Source: a virus. From it: a stretch of DNA of 34,645 nt. Each line of letters starts with the position of its first letter. Position 1 is the first letter of the stretch. Both the position numbers and the translations under genes were made by a program. The stretch is from positions 1 through 34,645 of IMG/VR virus record IMGVR_UViG_3300049218_000422; one strand, given 5' to 3'. The notes beneath the pieces are model-generated. The model made no database searches. It was given only the letters and a program-made list of their open reading frames with translations, and had not been told where the DNA came from. This document shows, piece by piece, positions 1 through 7,485 of this stretch.

Positions 1-24
1 CCCGGGGGCCCCGCTGTGAGGTCG

Positions 25-46
25 GGCCACCCCGGGTTTAGCCCCG
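25..46. repeat. Degenerate copy R1 of the intergenic dyad repeat
   Basis: The right arm reads CCCGGGTTTAGCC, one base off the consensus CCCGGGTTTCGCC, while the left arm is eroded. Directly downstream lies a second perfect 14-bp palindrome, CCCCGACGTCGGGG (42-55), and then a TANNNT hexamer. The arrangement (dyad, TANNNT, start codon) matches the better copies elsewhere in the window, which is why I count it despite its decay. Confidence 0.45.
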
Positions 47-57
47 ACGTCGGGGGT

Positions 58-63
58 TAGTCT
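58..63 (+). promoter_or_regulatory. TANNNT -10 hexamer, leaderless start of the peptidase gene
   Basis: TAGTCT ends 8 nt before the ATG at 72. No Shine-Dalgarno lies in between, so transcription would begin at or next to the start codon. Confidence 0.55.
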
Positions 64-71
64 CGGCATCC

Positions 72-914
72 ATGAGCGAGCATCGCCCACGCGGGTACAT
101 CAAGGACGACCACGACATCTCCAAGGACCCGCGCATGCACCTGCGCTTCGGCACGACGAGCGTCATGCCGATACCGAGTGAGTACTCGATGGAGGATCTC
201 GTCACGGGCACGGGCGGCTTGGGCGTGGACAACCAGCAGACGATGAGCGCGTGCGTCGGGTACGCGCTGGCCAACGGTCTGGATCTGCACCTGCGGGCGA
301 ACAAGATCGTGGCCCCTCGCGCCAGCCCGCTCGCCGTGTACACGTACGCGCGCGTTGTTCAGGCCCAGGACGACGGCAAGTCCGTCGTGGAGGAGCCGCT
401 GGTCGACGTCGGCTGCCAGCCCACCGACGCCGCGCGCGGGATGGCGCGCTGGGGCGTCGCCAGCCGCGACGTCTGGCCGCCCGACCCCGCCCGGGTCAAC
501 GCACTGCCTAGTCTCCAGGAGGACCTCGCGGCGAGTGCCTTCCGCGTCCAGGGGTGGCACCGGATCTTCTCCACCGGCCCGCAGCGCCTGGCGGAGATCC
601 GCCTGGCCATCTCCACGAATTGCCCGGTGGCCATCGGTGTCCAGATCGACCAAGCGTTCGAGAACTACTCGGGCAGCGGTGCTGTCCAGCCCTCGAATCT
701 CGCCCAGCTCTTGGGCGGCCACATGCTCCTGCTCGTCGGCTACCAGCGCGACGGCACGCTACGCGGTCTGAACTGGTGGACCAAAAACTGGGGCGATGGG
801 GGTCTCTTCACGGCCAATCCGCTCTGGGCGACGGATGCGAGCGTGGGCGACGTCATCGTGCTTACCGGCGAGCTCACTCCCCAGGGCGTCGCGACGTCGC
901 CGGAGGCTGCGTGA
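72..914 (+). CDS. Papain-like (C1-type) cysteine peptidase
   Basis: The 280-residue protein carries the papain-fold signature in the correct order. QQTMSAC places the nucleophile at Cys61 with Gln55/56 as the oxyanion-hole glutamine. GGHMLLLVGY supplies His217, and WWTKNWGDGG supplies Asn239, equivalent to the NSWG segment of papains. There is no signal peptide or pro-domain, so it is probably made in the cytoplasm of the infected cell. Such peptidases are uncommon in phage structural blocks. Possible roles are virion maturation, a virion-borne lysin cutting peptide stems, or attack on a host protein; the sequence does not decide. The start is fixed by the TANNNT motif 8 nt upstream. The stop overlaps the next gene as GTGA, implying coupled translation. 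Confidence 0.8.
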   Translation: MSEHRPRGYIKDDHDISKDPRMHLRFGTTSVMPIPSEYSMEDLVTGTGGLGVDNQQTMSACVGYALANGLDLHLRANKIVAPRASPLAVYTYARVVQAQDDGKSVVEEPLVDVGCQPTDAARGMARWGVASRDVWPPDPARVNALPSLQEDLAASAFRVQGWHRIFSTGPQRLAEIRLAISTNCPVAIGVQIDQAFENYSGSGAVQPSNLAQLLGGHMLLLVGYQRDGTLRGLNWWTKNWGDGGLFTANPLWATDASVGDVIVLTGELTPQGVATSPEAA

Positions 915-1222
915 GTAGCGCGTGCTGGCTGGCGACGGCGTGCGCGATCGGGGCGCTCTTGGGCGCGGCGGTCGGTGGGGTGGTGAGCTGCGCGGCGCAC
1001 CCCAAGTACGCGCTCAGCACGCCCGACGCCGACGCCGAGTACGTGGTGCCGGCGGACGCCGCGATGCCCGTGCCCGACCCCAACGGCGACGCGTGCTCAG
1101 TCACGTGCGCCCAGCGCCGGACGTGGGGTTGTGCGCACGAGGTTCCGGGCGGAGAGAGTTGCGAGGACAGTTGCCGGCGCCTGGCTTCGATCGGCGTGGT
1201 CGTGCCGGCGAGTTGCCCGTAG
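911..1222 (+). CDS. Small Cys-rich lipoprotein or exported protein
   Basis: This 103-residue protein starts at a GTG that overlaps the peptidase stop (GTGA). The N-terminal ~25 residues are a hydrophobic Ala/Gly-rich segment ending in GGVVSC, a passable lipobox with the cysteine at about residue 27. The mature part is short, acidic and proline-rich, then has a cluster of cysteines (CSVTC, GC, SCEDSC and a terminal SCP), which suggests disulfide-bonded folding outside the cytoplasm. Coupling to a peptidase gene, and a lysin candidate 1.4 kb away, fit a role at the cell envelope, such as an outer spanin or a superinfection-exclusion lipoprotein. I do not recognise a family. Confidence 0.65.
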   Translation: MSSACWLATACAIGALLGAAVGGVVSCAAHPKYALSTPDADAEYVVPADAAMPVPDPNGDACSVTCAQRRTWGCAHEVPGGESCEDSCRRLASIGVVVPASCP

Positions 1223-1230
1223 GCGGCTGG

Positions 1231-1236
1231 TAGCCT
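1231..1236 (+). promoter_or_regulatory. TANNNT -10 hexamer
   Basis: TAGCCT ends 8 nt before the ATG at 1245. The intervening CCGGGGAC is not a good ribosome binding site. Confidence 0.5.
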
Positions 1237-1244
1237 CCGGGGAC

Positions 1245-1883
1245 ATGAGCGCGATTCTCCTCAACGACACGATCGTCAACACCCCCGGCGGTCCCCTTCA
1301 GGTGCGGGCGGGCGCGACGGTGGTCGACTCCGGCCTGCTCGCGGCACTCCCCATAGCGGGCGGCGTCCTTTGGCCGTCCAATGACTTGACGGTGCTCGCG
1401 CAGGCCGCGATCGTCCTGACGAGTCGGGGCAAGAAGGGTTGGGAGGAGTACAAGGGCAGCATCGCGATGCTCGCGGCGGCCATCAACACGATGGCCCTGG
1501 GCGACACAGTGGTGAATCTGCCCGTCGCCGCGCTCACCAACGTCCAGACCGTGAGCGAGACCCCCAACGGGTACGTCCCCTCGACGCAGGGCGGCAACAT
1601 CGTCAGCGCCGTGTACATCCCGACGGGTGCCCTGACGGCGAGCAACTCGGCCTACGCCACCATCAGCGTGTTCAAACGCACGGCCGGCGGCGCGGGCGTC
1701 TTGCTCGCCGCGGTCACCACGCAGATCGCGGGGGGTTCGGGCAACTGGACCGCCTGGGTGCCGGTGAACATTCCCATCGTGTTGGCACCCGTCTCCGCAG
1801 GAGACGTCCTGACGTACACCATCACGCAGACGGGGGGCGGGGTCGCCGTCCCCGCGGGCCAGCTCGTCGTCAACGTGGACTGA
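1245..1883 (+). CDS. Beta-rich virion-type protein of unknown function
   Basis: The protein has 212 residues. The frame is open further upstream, but ATG 1245 is preferred because it follows the lipoprotein stop and sits 8 nt behind TAGCCT. Residues 1-95 form a mixed region with an Ala-rich helix (IAMLAAAINTMALGD). Residues 100-212 are a run of alternating hydrophobic and Thr/Ser/Gly segments typical of a beta-sandwich, such as IPTGALTASNSAYATISVF. This composition recurs in the proteins at 3858 and 29550 and suggests a virion surface or decoration domain. No enzymatic motif is visible and I do not recognise a family. Confidence 0.7.
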   Translation: MSAILLNDTIVNTPGGPLQVRAGATVVDSGLLAALPIAGGVLWPSNDLTVLAQAAIVLTSRGKKGWEEYKGSIAMLAAAINTMALGDTVVNLPVAALTNVQTVSETPNGYVPSTQGGNIVSAVYIPTGALTASNSAYATISVFKRTAGGAGVLLAAVTTQIAGGSGNWTAWVPVNIPIVLAPVSAGDVLTYTITQTGGGVAVPAGQLVVNVD

Positions 1884-1894
1884 GGGCCGCGCGG

Positions 1895-2491
1895 ATGCCC
1901 GGTGGAGCAGCCAAGTGGGCGCAGAAGCGCGCCGGCACGGAGTCGAAAGAGCCCCCCAAGGTCAAGCTCGCGCCGAGCTCCAGTGCGCCGTCCATGAGCT
2001 CCGTCAGCGCCGCCAGCAGCGAGAGCTTCGAGGATGGGGATAAGTTCCACCTGCCCGCCGACCACCAGCCGTTCGTGCTGCTGGTCGGATGGGACCAACC
2101 TCCGCTCCCGCCACCCGCCCCCGACGGAGGCTCCAGCTCCTCGGGATCGGGCAGTGACAGCGAAAGCGACTCGAGCTCCGAGTCGAGCGAGAGCGAGTCG
2201 GAGTCGGGCGAGAGCGGCTCCAGCGGATCGGACTCCAGCTCCGCGCCCCCGCCTCCAGCGCCTCCTCCGCCGGGCTTCGCGTGTGTGGATTGCGCGTTCT
2301 ACAAGATGATCGGCAACGGGCGGCACGGCTGCGAGAACACTGACTTCCAGCGGTGGGCGGGCACGGACTTGCTCTCCGAGACGAAGAGCGGGCGTCCGGT
2401 GCTCAATCCGACGCGCGCTTCGAGCGATTGGTTCCGACCCGCCACGGACCCGGGCTCTGCGCCCATCCCCACGCGCCACAACGCGAAGTAA
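1895..2491 (+). CDS. Ser/Glu/Asp-rich protein with a C-terminal Cys motif
   Basis: The 198-residue protein starts 12 nt after the preceding stop, with TGAGGG as a weak ribosome binding site. The N-terminal ~45 residues are basic and then Ser-rich. A short folded segment follows (HQPFVLLVGWDQPPLPPP). Residues ~85-125 are an extreme low-complexity run of Ser, Asp, Glu and Gly, then a polyproline stretch. The last ~70 residues look folded and contain CVDC, a further GC about 12 residues on, and aromatic residues, possibly a small metal-binding module. A similar Cys arrangement occurs in the ORF at 14116, and a comparable Ser/Glu tract in the gene at 24192. The function is unknown; the tract may be a flexible tether on the virion. 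Confidence 0.75.
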   Translation: MPGGAAKWAQKRAGTESKEPPKVKLAPSSSAPSMSSVSAASSESFEDGDKFHLPADHQPFVLLVGWDQPPLPPPAPDGGSSSSGSGSDSESDSSSESSESESESGESGSSGSDSSSAPPPPAPPPPGFACVDCAFYKMIGNGRHGCENTDFQRWAGTDLLSETKSGRPVLNPTRASSDWFRPATDPGSAPIPTRHNAK

Positions 2492-2496
2492 AATCA

Positions 2497-2570
2497 CCAG
2501 GGGAAGACCCCGCTCGGAACGAGCGGTGTGGGGGGGAAGGAGCGGTCGCCCCAAACGAGGTCTCCCCTGG
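2497..2570. terminator. Bidirectional terminator-like inverted repeat between convergent genes
   Basis: The outer arms CCAGGGGAAGACC (2497-2509) and GGTCTCCCCTGG (2559-2570) pair with a single bulge. Nested inside is a perfect 7-bp stem with a GAA triloop, CCGCTCG/CGAGCGG (2510-2516 and 2520-2526). It fills the 88-bp gap between two genes that converge, the usual place for a terminator serving both strands. There is no long T-tract, so the mechanism is uncertain. Confidence 0.6.
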
Positions 2571-2579
2571 CGGATAGGA

Positions 2580-3233
2580 TTATGCCGCGGCGACCGAGTC
2601 GTCCACGAGCCAGTGCATCGTCCCGCCCAGCAGGTCGGCCTTGCACTCGTCCACGTCGACTTGCACGCCCGCGAGGACGATGTTCTCGACGAGTTGCACG
2701 CACGCGAAGCCGCGGTGGGCGGGCGGCAAGGACGAGGGGCTGCTGGCCCAGTACAGACGCGGCGCCAAGCGCTGGTAGAGCGCGTCGGCGGAGAGGGGTA
2801 TGCCCCAGCCTTCGTAGAAGCACGTCTCTGTCTGGACGCGGACGACGCCGTCCCACGCGTTGGTGTATGAGACGACGTCGCCGGCGCTGGCCTTGGTCGT
2901 GCCCTCGACGTCGAGCGAGTTGGTTACCCCGAGGGGAATCTCCAGCGCGCGCAGGTTGGCTACCGCGCGCAGGCCGTCGCGGCTGCCCAGGCCGGCGCTC
3001 GGGGTCTCCATCGAGTCGCCGCGGGCCACGCCCACGGTCATCAGGCCCCAGCCGACCGAGAGAATGCTCGTCTTCTCGAGGAGAGTCAGGTTGTCGTGGT
3101 AGCGGAAGCAGCCGACGATCGGGCGACCGTTCCACATCGCGTTCTTCAAGCGCAGCAAGGCCGCGAGCGACAACGGCGCGTAACAGTCGATGAGACAGGC
3201 ACCTTCCGGTACGACGCGAACGGCGAGGGTCAT
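2580..3233 (-). CDS. DUF1906-like glycoside-hydrolase-fold lysin candidate
   Basis: The 217-residue protein resembles the DUF1906 (Rv2525c-like, TIM-barrel) family. Near the N-terminus is an acidic strand end, LIDCYAP (Asp16), then FRYHDN (Tyr45). GWGLMTVGVA follows, then an alpha-helix leading to the strand TNSLDVEG (Asp108 and Glu110), where the family carries its acidic residues. A late strand, VQVDVDE, carries Asp193 and Asp195. Families with this fold include peptidoglycan-active enzymes, so I infer a lysin or virion hydrolase; the substrate cannot be read from sequence. ATG 3233 is chosen because TACCAT lies 9 nt upstream on the minus strand. The gene is divergent from the + gene at 3265 and is the only minus-strand gene in the head region. 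Confidence 0.65.
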   Translation of the reverse strand: MTLAVRVVPEGACLIDCYAPLSLAALLRLKNAMWNGRPIVGCFRYHDNLTLLEKTSILSVGWGLMTVGVARGDSMETPSAGLGSRDGLRAVANLRALEIPLGVTNSLDVEGTTKASAGDVVSYTNAWDGVVRVQTETCFYEGWGIPLSADALYQRLAPRLYWASSPSSLPPAHRGFACVQLVENIVLAGVQVDVDECKADLLGGTMHWLVDDSVAAA

Positions 3234-3242
3234 GCTTCCCGA

Positions 3243-3248
3243 ATGGTA
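3243..3248 (-). promoter_or_regulatory. TANNNT -10 hexamer, minus strand
   Basis: Read on the minus strand this is TACCAT, 9 nt before the ATG at 3233 of the lysin candidate. Confidence 0.45.
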
Positions 3249-3264
3249 CTTGTGGGGGTGGACC

Positions 3265-3861
3265 ATGCAGGTGCAAGACACGCCCAGCCACGTCGTCGCC
3301 TGGGATCCCCAGGACGAATTTTGGGAGGGCGCGATCATCGACCACGCCACGTCCCGCCAGCTCGACTCCAAGGCGCGGGGACTGGTGAGCTTGCCCTGCG
3401 TGCCGGACCTCTTCCGCCACTCGGGCGTGGGCGGCTACGCGAAGAGGAGCTGGGGCGCGGGCATCCCGCTGGACATGATGAGCCCGACCTTGGTCGCTCC
3501 GCTCACGCTCTTCTGCGTGCCGGACGTGCGCGGCCTGACGTGGCGCGCGCGCCTGGTCCCGGACATTCGCGCCGACGGACGAGAGGTGTCGCGCGGCGGA
3601 CGCCACGAGGGCATGGTGCGGTTCTCGGCCGACTCCGGCCAGCGGACGCCCGTCAAGGGCTCGTACACGGAGGTGGACGAGCGCCCGGTACTGATGCGTG
3701 AGTTCGGCGAGCCAGACGCCTGGGGTGGCTGGACCATCGGCGGCCAGGGTCACGTCAGCATCTCGGGCGAGGGACACTACGGATACTCGCTCTATGCGAC
3801 CGCGCCGGGCTACCGGGTGGCCTGGGTGGCGGCGGCGCTCTGCCCCTTGAGGATGCGATGA
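3265..3861 (+). CDS. Virion-type protein of unknown function
   Basis: I take ATG 3265 (198 residues), preceded by GGGGGTGGA. An upstream ATG at 3232 in the same frame would add 11 residues and overlap the divergent minus-strand start at the shared CATG. The protein is rich in Trp, Gly and Arg with alternating hydrophobic strands (PLTLFCVPDVRGLTWRAR, GHYGYSLYATAPGYRVAWVA), so probably beta-rich. No catalytic motif is visible. Its stop overlaps the next start as ATGA, and the following genes lead straight to the portal, so it probably belongs to the virion set. Confidence 0.65.
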   Translation: MQVQDTPSHVVAWDPQDEFWEGAIIDHATSRQLDSKARGLVSLPCVPDLFRHSGVGGYAKRSWGAGIPLDMMSPTLVAPLTLFCVPDVRGLTWRARLVPDIRADGREVSRGGRHEGMVRFSADSGQRTPVKGSYTEVDERPVLMREFGEPDAWGGWTIGGQGHVSISGEGHYGYSLYATAPGYRVAWVAAALCPLRMR

Positions 3862-4343
3862 GAATGCAGGCGATGTTCCAGCGGGCCGTGACCGCAGGAC
3901 CCACCCTTTGGACGACGGACGTTCTGCCGACGGATGCAGCGGGCAACTACCTGCCCCCGAGGACGCCGGGGTCGACCAACAGCGCTCCGGTGGACAACGT
4001 CTTCACGGCAAGCCCCATCGACAAGCAGGGCAACCCCTCCCAGCAGATCGCCGTCGCCTATGCCGGGCCGACGGGCGCGGGCACCGTGGCGGTGACGCTT
4101 TACGTGTGGGACGCGCTCACGCACCAGTACTACGTCGTGCCGAGCGGCTCCGCGGTGGCGCTCACGTCCGGCACGATCAAGCTCTTCGCGGCCATCGCGC
4201 TGGGCGGCGCCCCCCCGAAGGTCGGCAACCTGGCCGACGCGATCCCCGGCGCAACGGACTACGTGCTTGTCACCAATCCGACTGGCCTGACGACGGTGGG
4301 CACGTACACGTTCGCGATGGCGAGCATCGTCGGGGTCACGTGA
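3858..4343 (+). CDS. Beta-rich virion-type protein
   Basis: This 161-residue protein is coupled to both neighbours by ATGA (upstream) and GTGA (downstream) overlaps. It has a short basic N-terminus and then a Thr/Val/Ala/Gly-rich body with regular strands (GTVAVTLYVWDALTHQYYVV, TDYVLVTNPTGLTTVGTYTF), consistent with a small beta-sandwich. Similar composition in the products of 1245 and 8128 suggests a set of small surface or decoration proteins. No family is recognised. Confidence 0.7.
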   Translation: MRMQAMFQRAVTAGPTLWTTDVLPTDAAGNYLPPRTPGSTNSAPVDNVFTASPIDKQGNPSQQIAVAYAGPTGAGTVAVTLYVWDALTHQYYVVPSGSAVALTSGTIKLFAAIALGGAPPKVGNLADAIPGATDYVLVTNPTGLTTVGTYTFAMASIVGVT

Positions 4344-4594
4344 TCCGCGACCGGCTGAGGGTGGGGGTGGGGGAGTTGTTCCTGAAGATCGGAACGCGCC
4401 TCCTGGCTCCCGAGATCGAGCGCGAGGTCGCAGCCATCCCCGAAGCACCGCGCGACGTCGAGCGTCGCGAGGAGCACGTGGGCTTTACGCGCGAGGCCCT
4501 GCGACTGATCGAGCAGCCCTCCGGCGAACCCCGGGTTTCGCCAGACGAGGAGCCGGAGCTGCGCGGTAGCCTGCGCTCGGTGGGGCGCCGCTAA
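4340..4594 (+). CDS. Small charged protein with a repeat-derived C-terminal segment
   Basis: The 84-residue ORF begins at a GTG in a GTGA overlap with the previous gene. Residues 1-50 are amphipathic and charged (RDRLRVGVGELFLKIGTRLL, then several Glu/Arg heptads) and predict a helical protein without a membrane segment. Residues ~61-70 (GEPRVSPDE) are encoded by a near-perfect copy of the dyad repeat that is intergenic elsewhere, so the C-terminus may have been created or extended by that element. It sits directly before the portal gene. The function is unknown. Confidence 0.6.
   Translation: MIRDRLRVGVGELFLKIGTRLLAPEIEREVAAIPEAPRDVERREEHVGFTREALRLIEQPSGEPRVSPDEEPELRGSLRSVGRR
4523..4542. 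repeat. Dyad repeat copy R2 (inside a coding sequence)
   Basis: This copy has one mismatch (A to C at 4529) to the consensus GGCGAAACCCGGGTTTCGCC. It is followed by TAGCCT (4567) and TAACCT (4592) before the portal start, so it keeps the repeat, hexamer, gene order although an ORF reads through it. Confidence 0.8.
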
Positions 4595-4618
4595 CCTACC
4601 CTTCTGGAGGCGAGCTCC

Positions 4619-6439
4619 TTGGCGATGCAGAACATGCAGGCTCAGGGGTCCAACCTCTTCGGCACCGGCGACTCCGGGCCGACGGGCAAGACCTTTACGG
4701 CGCGCGTCTTCATCGACAGCGAGCGGTTCCGCACGCTCGACCGGAGGCAGGCGTACTACGACTGCACGCAGCACGACTCCAAGCGCTACGACTTCGAGGG
4801 CCGCATCCTGATGACGGGCACGACGGAGCTGTCGTATACGCAGCCGATGCTCTCGTCGGAGAAGGCGAGCTTCGGTATCCCGTTGCGCGCGCGACGTCCG
4901 AGCTCACCCTATCGATTGGGCCGCGCCATTATCAATGCGTTCACCAACTTCGTTTTCGGCGAGGGGCGCTTCCCGGCCGTGCGCGTGCCCGGCGACGACG
5001 ACAGCCAGGACTTCCTCCAGATGTGCTCCAAGCTCGGCAAGCTGGGATTGCGCATGGTGCGGGCGCGCAACCTGGGCGGCGCCATCGGCACGGTGGGTCT
5101 CTCCCACGCGTACGTGGAAGGGCGGCCGCGCTTCAACGTGCACAACGGCAAGCACCTCTTCGTGCACGAGTGGCAGGACCGCCAGGAGCTCATTCCGCGC
5201 CACGTGACGGAGTGCTACCAGGTCACCAACGAGGAGTGGGACAACGAAAAGCGCGCCGTCGTGAAGGTGCCGTACTGGTACCGGCACGACTGGACGATGA
5301 ACGCGGAGATCGCGTTCCACCTGATCAAGGTCAACCCCGAGGAGGAGCCGAATTGGGAGGCCGCGATCGACCTCAATAAGAGCGTCAAGCACGACGATCA
5401 AGATCCGCACTTCGTCTGGGTCCAGAACACTCCAAACGAGGAGATTGATGGGCTGCCCGACTACGAGGGCCAGTACGAGGCGCTCGACGAGCTCGACGTG
5501 CTGCTCAGTGTGATGGTGCGCGGGGCGAAGCTGAACCTCGACCCGACGCTGCTCATCAAGGAGGACTACCTCAAGATCCAGCGTTTCGGCGTGAAGAAGG
5601 GTTCGGACAACGCGCTGGTCGTCGACAAGGAGGGCGGCGACGCGAAGTACTTGGAGCTATCCGGAAGCAGCATCACGGCCGGGATCGCGCTTTTCAACGA
5701 GAACCGCAAGGCGATTCTGGAGACGTGCGAGTGTGTCATCCCCAACCCCGACGAGATCGCGGCTCAGGGCCAGAGCGCCGTCGCCCAGAAGATGGTGTTC
5801 AGCCGCATGGCGTCCAAGGGCGGCGTCATCCAGGAGCAGTACGGCACGGCGCTGGAGCGGCTGATGGAGCCGATGCTCTACATCGCCCAGGCGCGCGTGC
5901 AAGTGCCGGTGCAGGTGGTGCGTCCCGACGGCACGATGGACGAGATCCCCCAGAAGTTCGATCTGCCCCCGCGGATCACGTCCAAGCCCGTCATGGGTGA
6001 CGACGGGCAGCCGACCGGCGACCACGAGAACGAGATGAGCGAGCGGCACCCGGGCTTCGGCACGAGCGTCGACCTCGAGTGGCCGCCGCGTTTCCCGCCC
6101 ACGCCCGCCGACCAGCAGTCGATGGTGACGTCCTTGACGACGGCCGTCTCCTCGAAGCCGATCATGAGCCAGCAGACGGCCGTAGAGCTCGCGATGACGT
6201 GCTTCGGGCGCGACGCCAGCGAGGAGTGGAAGCGAGTCCAGACCGACGCGAAGCAGGACGAGCAGAAGCAGGCGCAACAACTCCAGCAGCAGGCCGGCGC
6301 GTTCCAAGACGGTGCCGGTGGCGGGAGTCCCAAGCCCCCGGGAGGTTCGCCCAAACCGCCGGGCGGAAGTCCCAAGCCGCCGGGCGGAGGCAAAGACGGC
6401 GGAAGTGAGGAGCCGCCCGCCGAGGCGCCTGAGGAGTAA
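4619..6439 (+). CDS. Portal protein
   Basis: The 606-residue protein forms the dodecameric portal ring at the capsid vertex. Its size, position before a Mu F/gp7-type head protein, and layout fit the SPP1 gp6-like portal family. It has an N-terminal segment with IPLRARRPSSPYRLGRAIIN, a long central region with DELDVLLSVMVRGAKLNLDP and SGSSITAGIALFNENRKAIL as the stem/clip helices, and a Gln-rich coiled C-terminus. TTG 4619 is preferred over ATG 4625 because TGGAGG ends 8 nt upstream of it. The C-terminal tail holds three tandem GGSPKPP units (about 6318-6390) and an acidic end, an unusual low-complexity extension. The next gene also starts with TTG-GCG. Confidence 0.9.
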   Translation: MAMQNMQAQGSNLFGTGDSGPTGKTFTARVFIDSERFRTLDRRQAYYDCTQHDSKRYDFEGRILMTGTTELSYTQPMLSSEKASFGIPLRARRPSSPYRLGRAIINAFTNFVFGEGRFPAVRVPGDDDSQDFLQMCSKLGKLGLRMVRARNLGGAIGTVGLSHAYVEGRPRFNVHNGKHLFVHEWQDRQELIPRHVTECYQVTNEEWDNEKRAVVKVPYWYRHDWTMNAEIAFHLIKVNPEEEPNWEAAIDLNKSVKHDDQDPHFVWVQNTPNEEIDGLPDYEGQYEALDELDVLLSVMVRGAKLNLDPTLLIKEDYLKIQRFGVKKGSDNALVVDKEGGDAKYLELSGSSITAGIALFNENRKAILETCECVIPNPDEIAAQGQSAVAQKMVFSRMASKGGVIQEQYGTALERLMEPMLYIAQARVQVPVQVVRPDGTMDEIPQKFDLPPRITSKPVMGDDGQPTGDHENEMSERHPGFGTSVDLEWPPRFPPTPADQQSMVTSLTTAVSSKPIMSQQTAVELAMTCFGRDASEEWKRVQTDAKQDEQKQAQQLQQQAGAFQDGAGGGSPKPPGGSPKPPGGSPKPPGGGKDGGSEEPPAEAPEE

Positions 6440-6442
6440 TCC

Positions 6443-7462
6443 TTGGCGGCCCGAAAGAAGGACCCGCTCGAAGTCGCGCGCGAAGTCCTCGCGACCAACC
6501 GCGGCTACGCGCTGGGATATCTGCAATCGGCCGGTGAGCGACGCACGCGAGAGCTGTTGAAGTCCGCAGCCGAGGACCTCACCAAGCGCCTGAAGCAAGC
6601 GGAGGGCCTCAAGGGTCCGGGCAAGGACAGCTTCACCGCGGTGCAGTTGCGGGCGACGCTCGCGCAGGTGCAACAAGTGACGCGCGACCTCCAGCGCGGT
6701 CTGAAGGGCGTCCTGCTCGACCAGGGTCCGGTGGCCGCGGAGAAGGGCGCGGACGCCAGCGCGAAGTACTTGGTGGCCGCTGACAAGAGCTTCCGCGGCG
6801 TCGGCCAACAGCCGCTCGCCCTGCGGACGGCGGCGATGCTGGAGGCGGCGCGCGGCGGCAGTGCGGGCAGCATCCTCCGCCGCATCATGGGTGACCCGGA
6901 CCACCCGGCGCAGAGCGGCGTCCTCAAGCGCTACGGCGCGGCGACGATCCTGCACTTCGAGCGCGAGCTCCAAAAGGGCGTACTCGCGAAGAAGTCGCGT
7001 GCGCAGATGGCCGACGACCTCACGGAGCGGAGCCCGTTTCTCCAAGGAGCTCCGCGTCACTGGGCGGAGCGCATCGTCCGCACGGAGGGAGCGTTCGCGG
7101 CGAACCGTGGGCAGCTCGAGGGAATGAAGAGTGCGAGCAAGCAGCTCGGCGGCGACATGGTGAAGATCATCAGCGGCGTGTTCGACGACCGAACCGGCGC
7201 GGACTCCTTCGCCGTGCACGGCCAAATCCGCAGGCTCGAGGAGCCGTTCGAGACGTGGTTCGGGCTCGTCGACCACCCGCCCGATCGACCCAACGACCGT
7301 GCCGTCGTCGTGCCCCATCGTCTGGTCTGGCCGCTGCCCCCCTACCTCGCTTGGAAGGACGCCGGGCAGATCCTCAAGCGCTGGGTCGCTGAAGGTCGGA
7401 AGGGGGCGCCGCCCGATCGCCCGTTGATGACGACGATCCCACTATCGAAATTCGGATCGTGA
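6443..7462 (+). CDS. SPP1 gp7/Mu F-like minor head protein
   Basis: The 339-residue protein starts at TTG, 6 nt after GAGGAG and 3 nt after the portal stop. Residues 1-120 are helical and charged. The conserved Mu F region is near residues 205-265: RIVRTEGAFAANRGQLEG (Arg213 and Glu215), then FDDRTGADSFAVHGQ, corresponding to the family's D-x-R-T-C..C..L-H-G motif but with Gly and Ser where cysteines often stand. A proline-rich end with PPYLAWKDA closes the protein. Proteins of this family enter the procapsid with the portal and assist head assembly or DNA delivery. The stop at 7462 lies 23 nt before the next start. Confidence 0.85.
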   Translation: MAARKKDPLEVAREVLATNRGYALGYLQSAGERRTRELLKSAAEDLTKRLKQAEGLKGPGKDSFTAVQLRATLAQVQQVTRDLQRGLKGVLLDQGPVAAEKGADASAKYLVAADKSFRGVGQQPLALRTAAMLEAARGGSAGSILRRIMGDPDHPAQSGVLKRYGAATILHFERELQKGVLAKKSRAQMADDLTERSPFLQGAPRHWAERIVRTEGAFAANRGQLEGMKSASKQLGGDMVKIISGVFDDRTGADSFAVHGQIRRLEEPFETWFGLVDHPPDRPNDRAVVVPHRLVWPLPPYLAWKDAGQILKRWVAEGRKGAPPDRPLMTTIPLSKFGS

Positions 7463-7472
7463 TAAATGCCGC

Positions 7473-7478
7473 TATGCT
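7473..7478 (+). promoter_or_regulatory. TANNNT -10 hexamer
   Basis: TATGCT ends 7 nt before the ATG at 7486, in a gap with no ribosome binding site. Confidence 0.6.
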
Positions 7479-7485
7479 TCGGCCC

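Noticed and set aside
2494-3777. Long minus-strand reading frame of 427 codons
   Set aside because: An Arg/Ala/Gly-rich shadow of the two divergent genes; the DUF1906-like and 3265 frames have better protein features.
5657-7318. 553-codon minus-strand frame opposite the portal and minor head genes
   Set aside because: An Arg/Leu-rich antisense shadow caused by high G+C; no family features.
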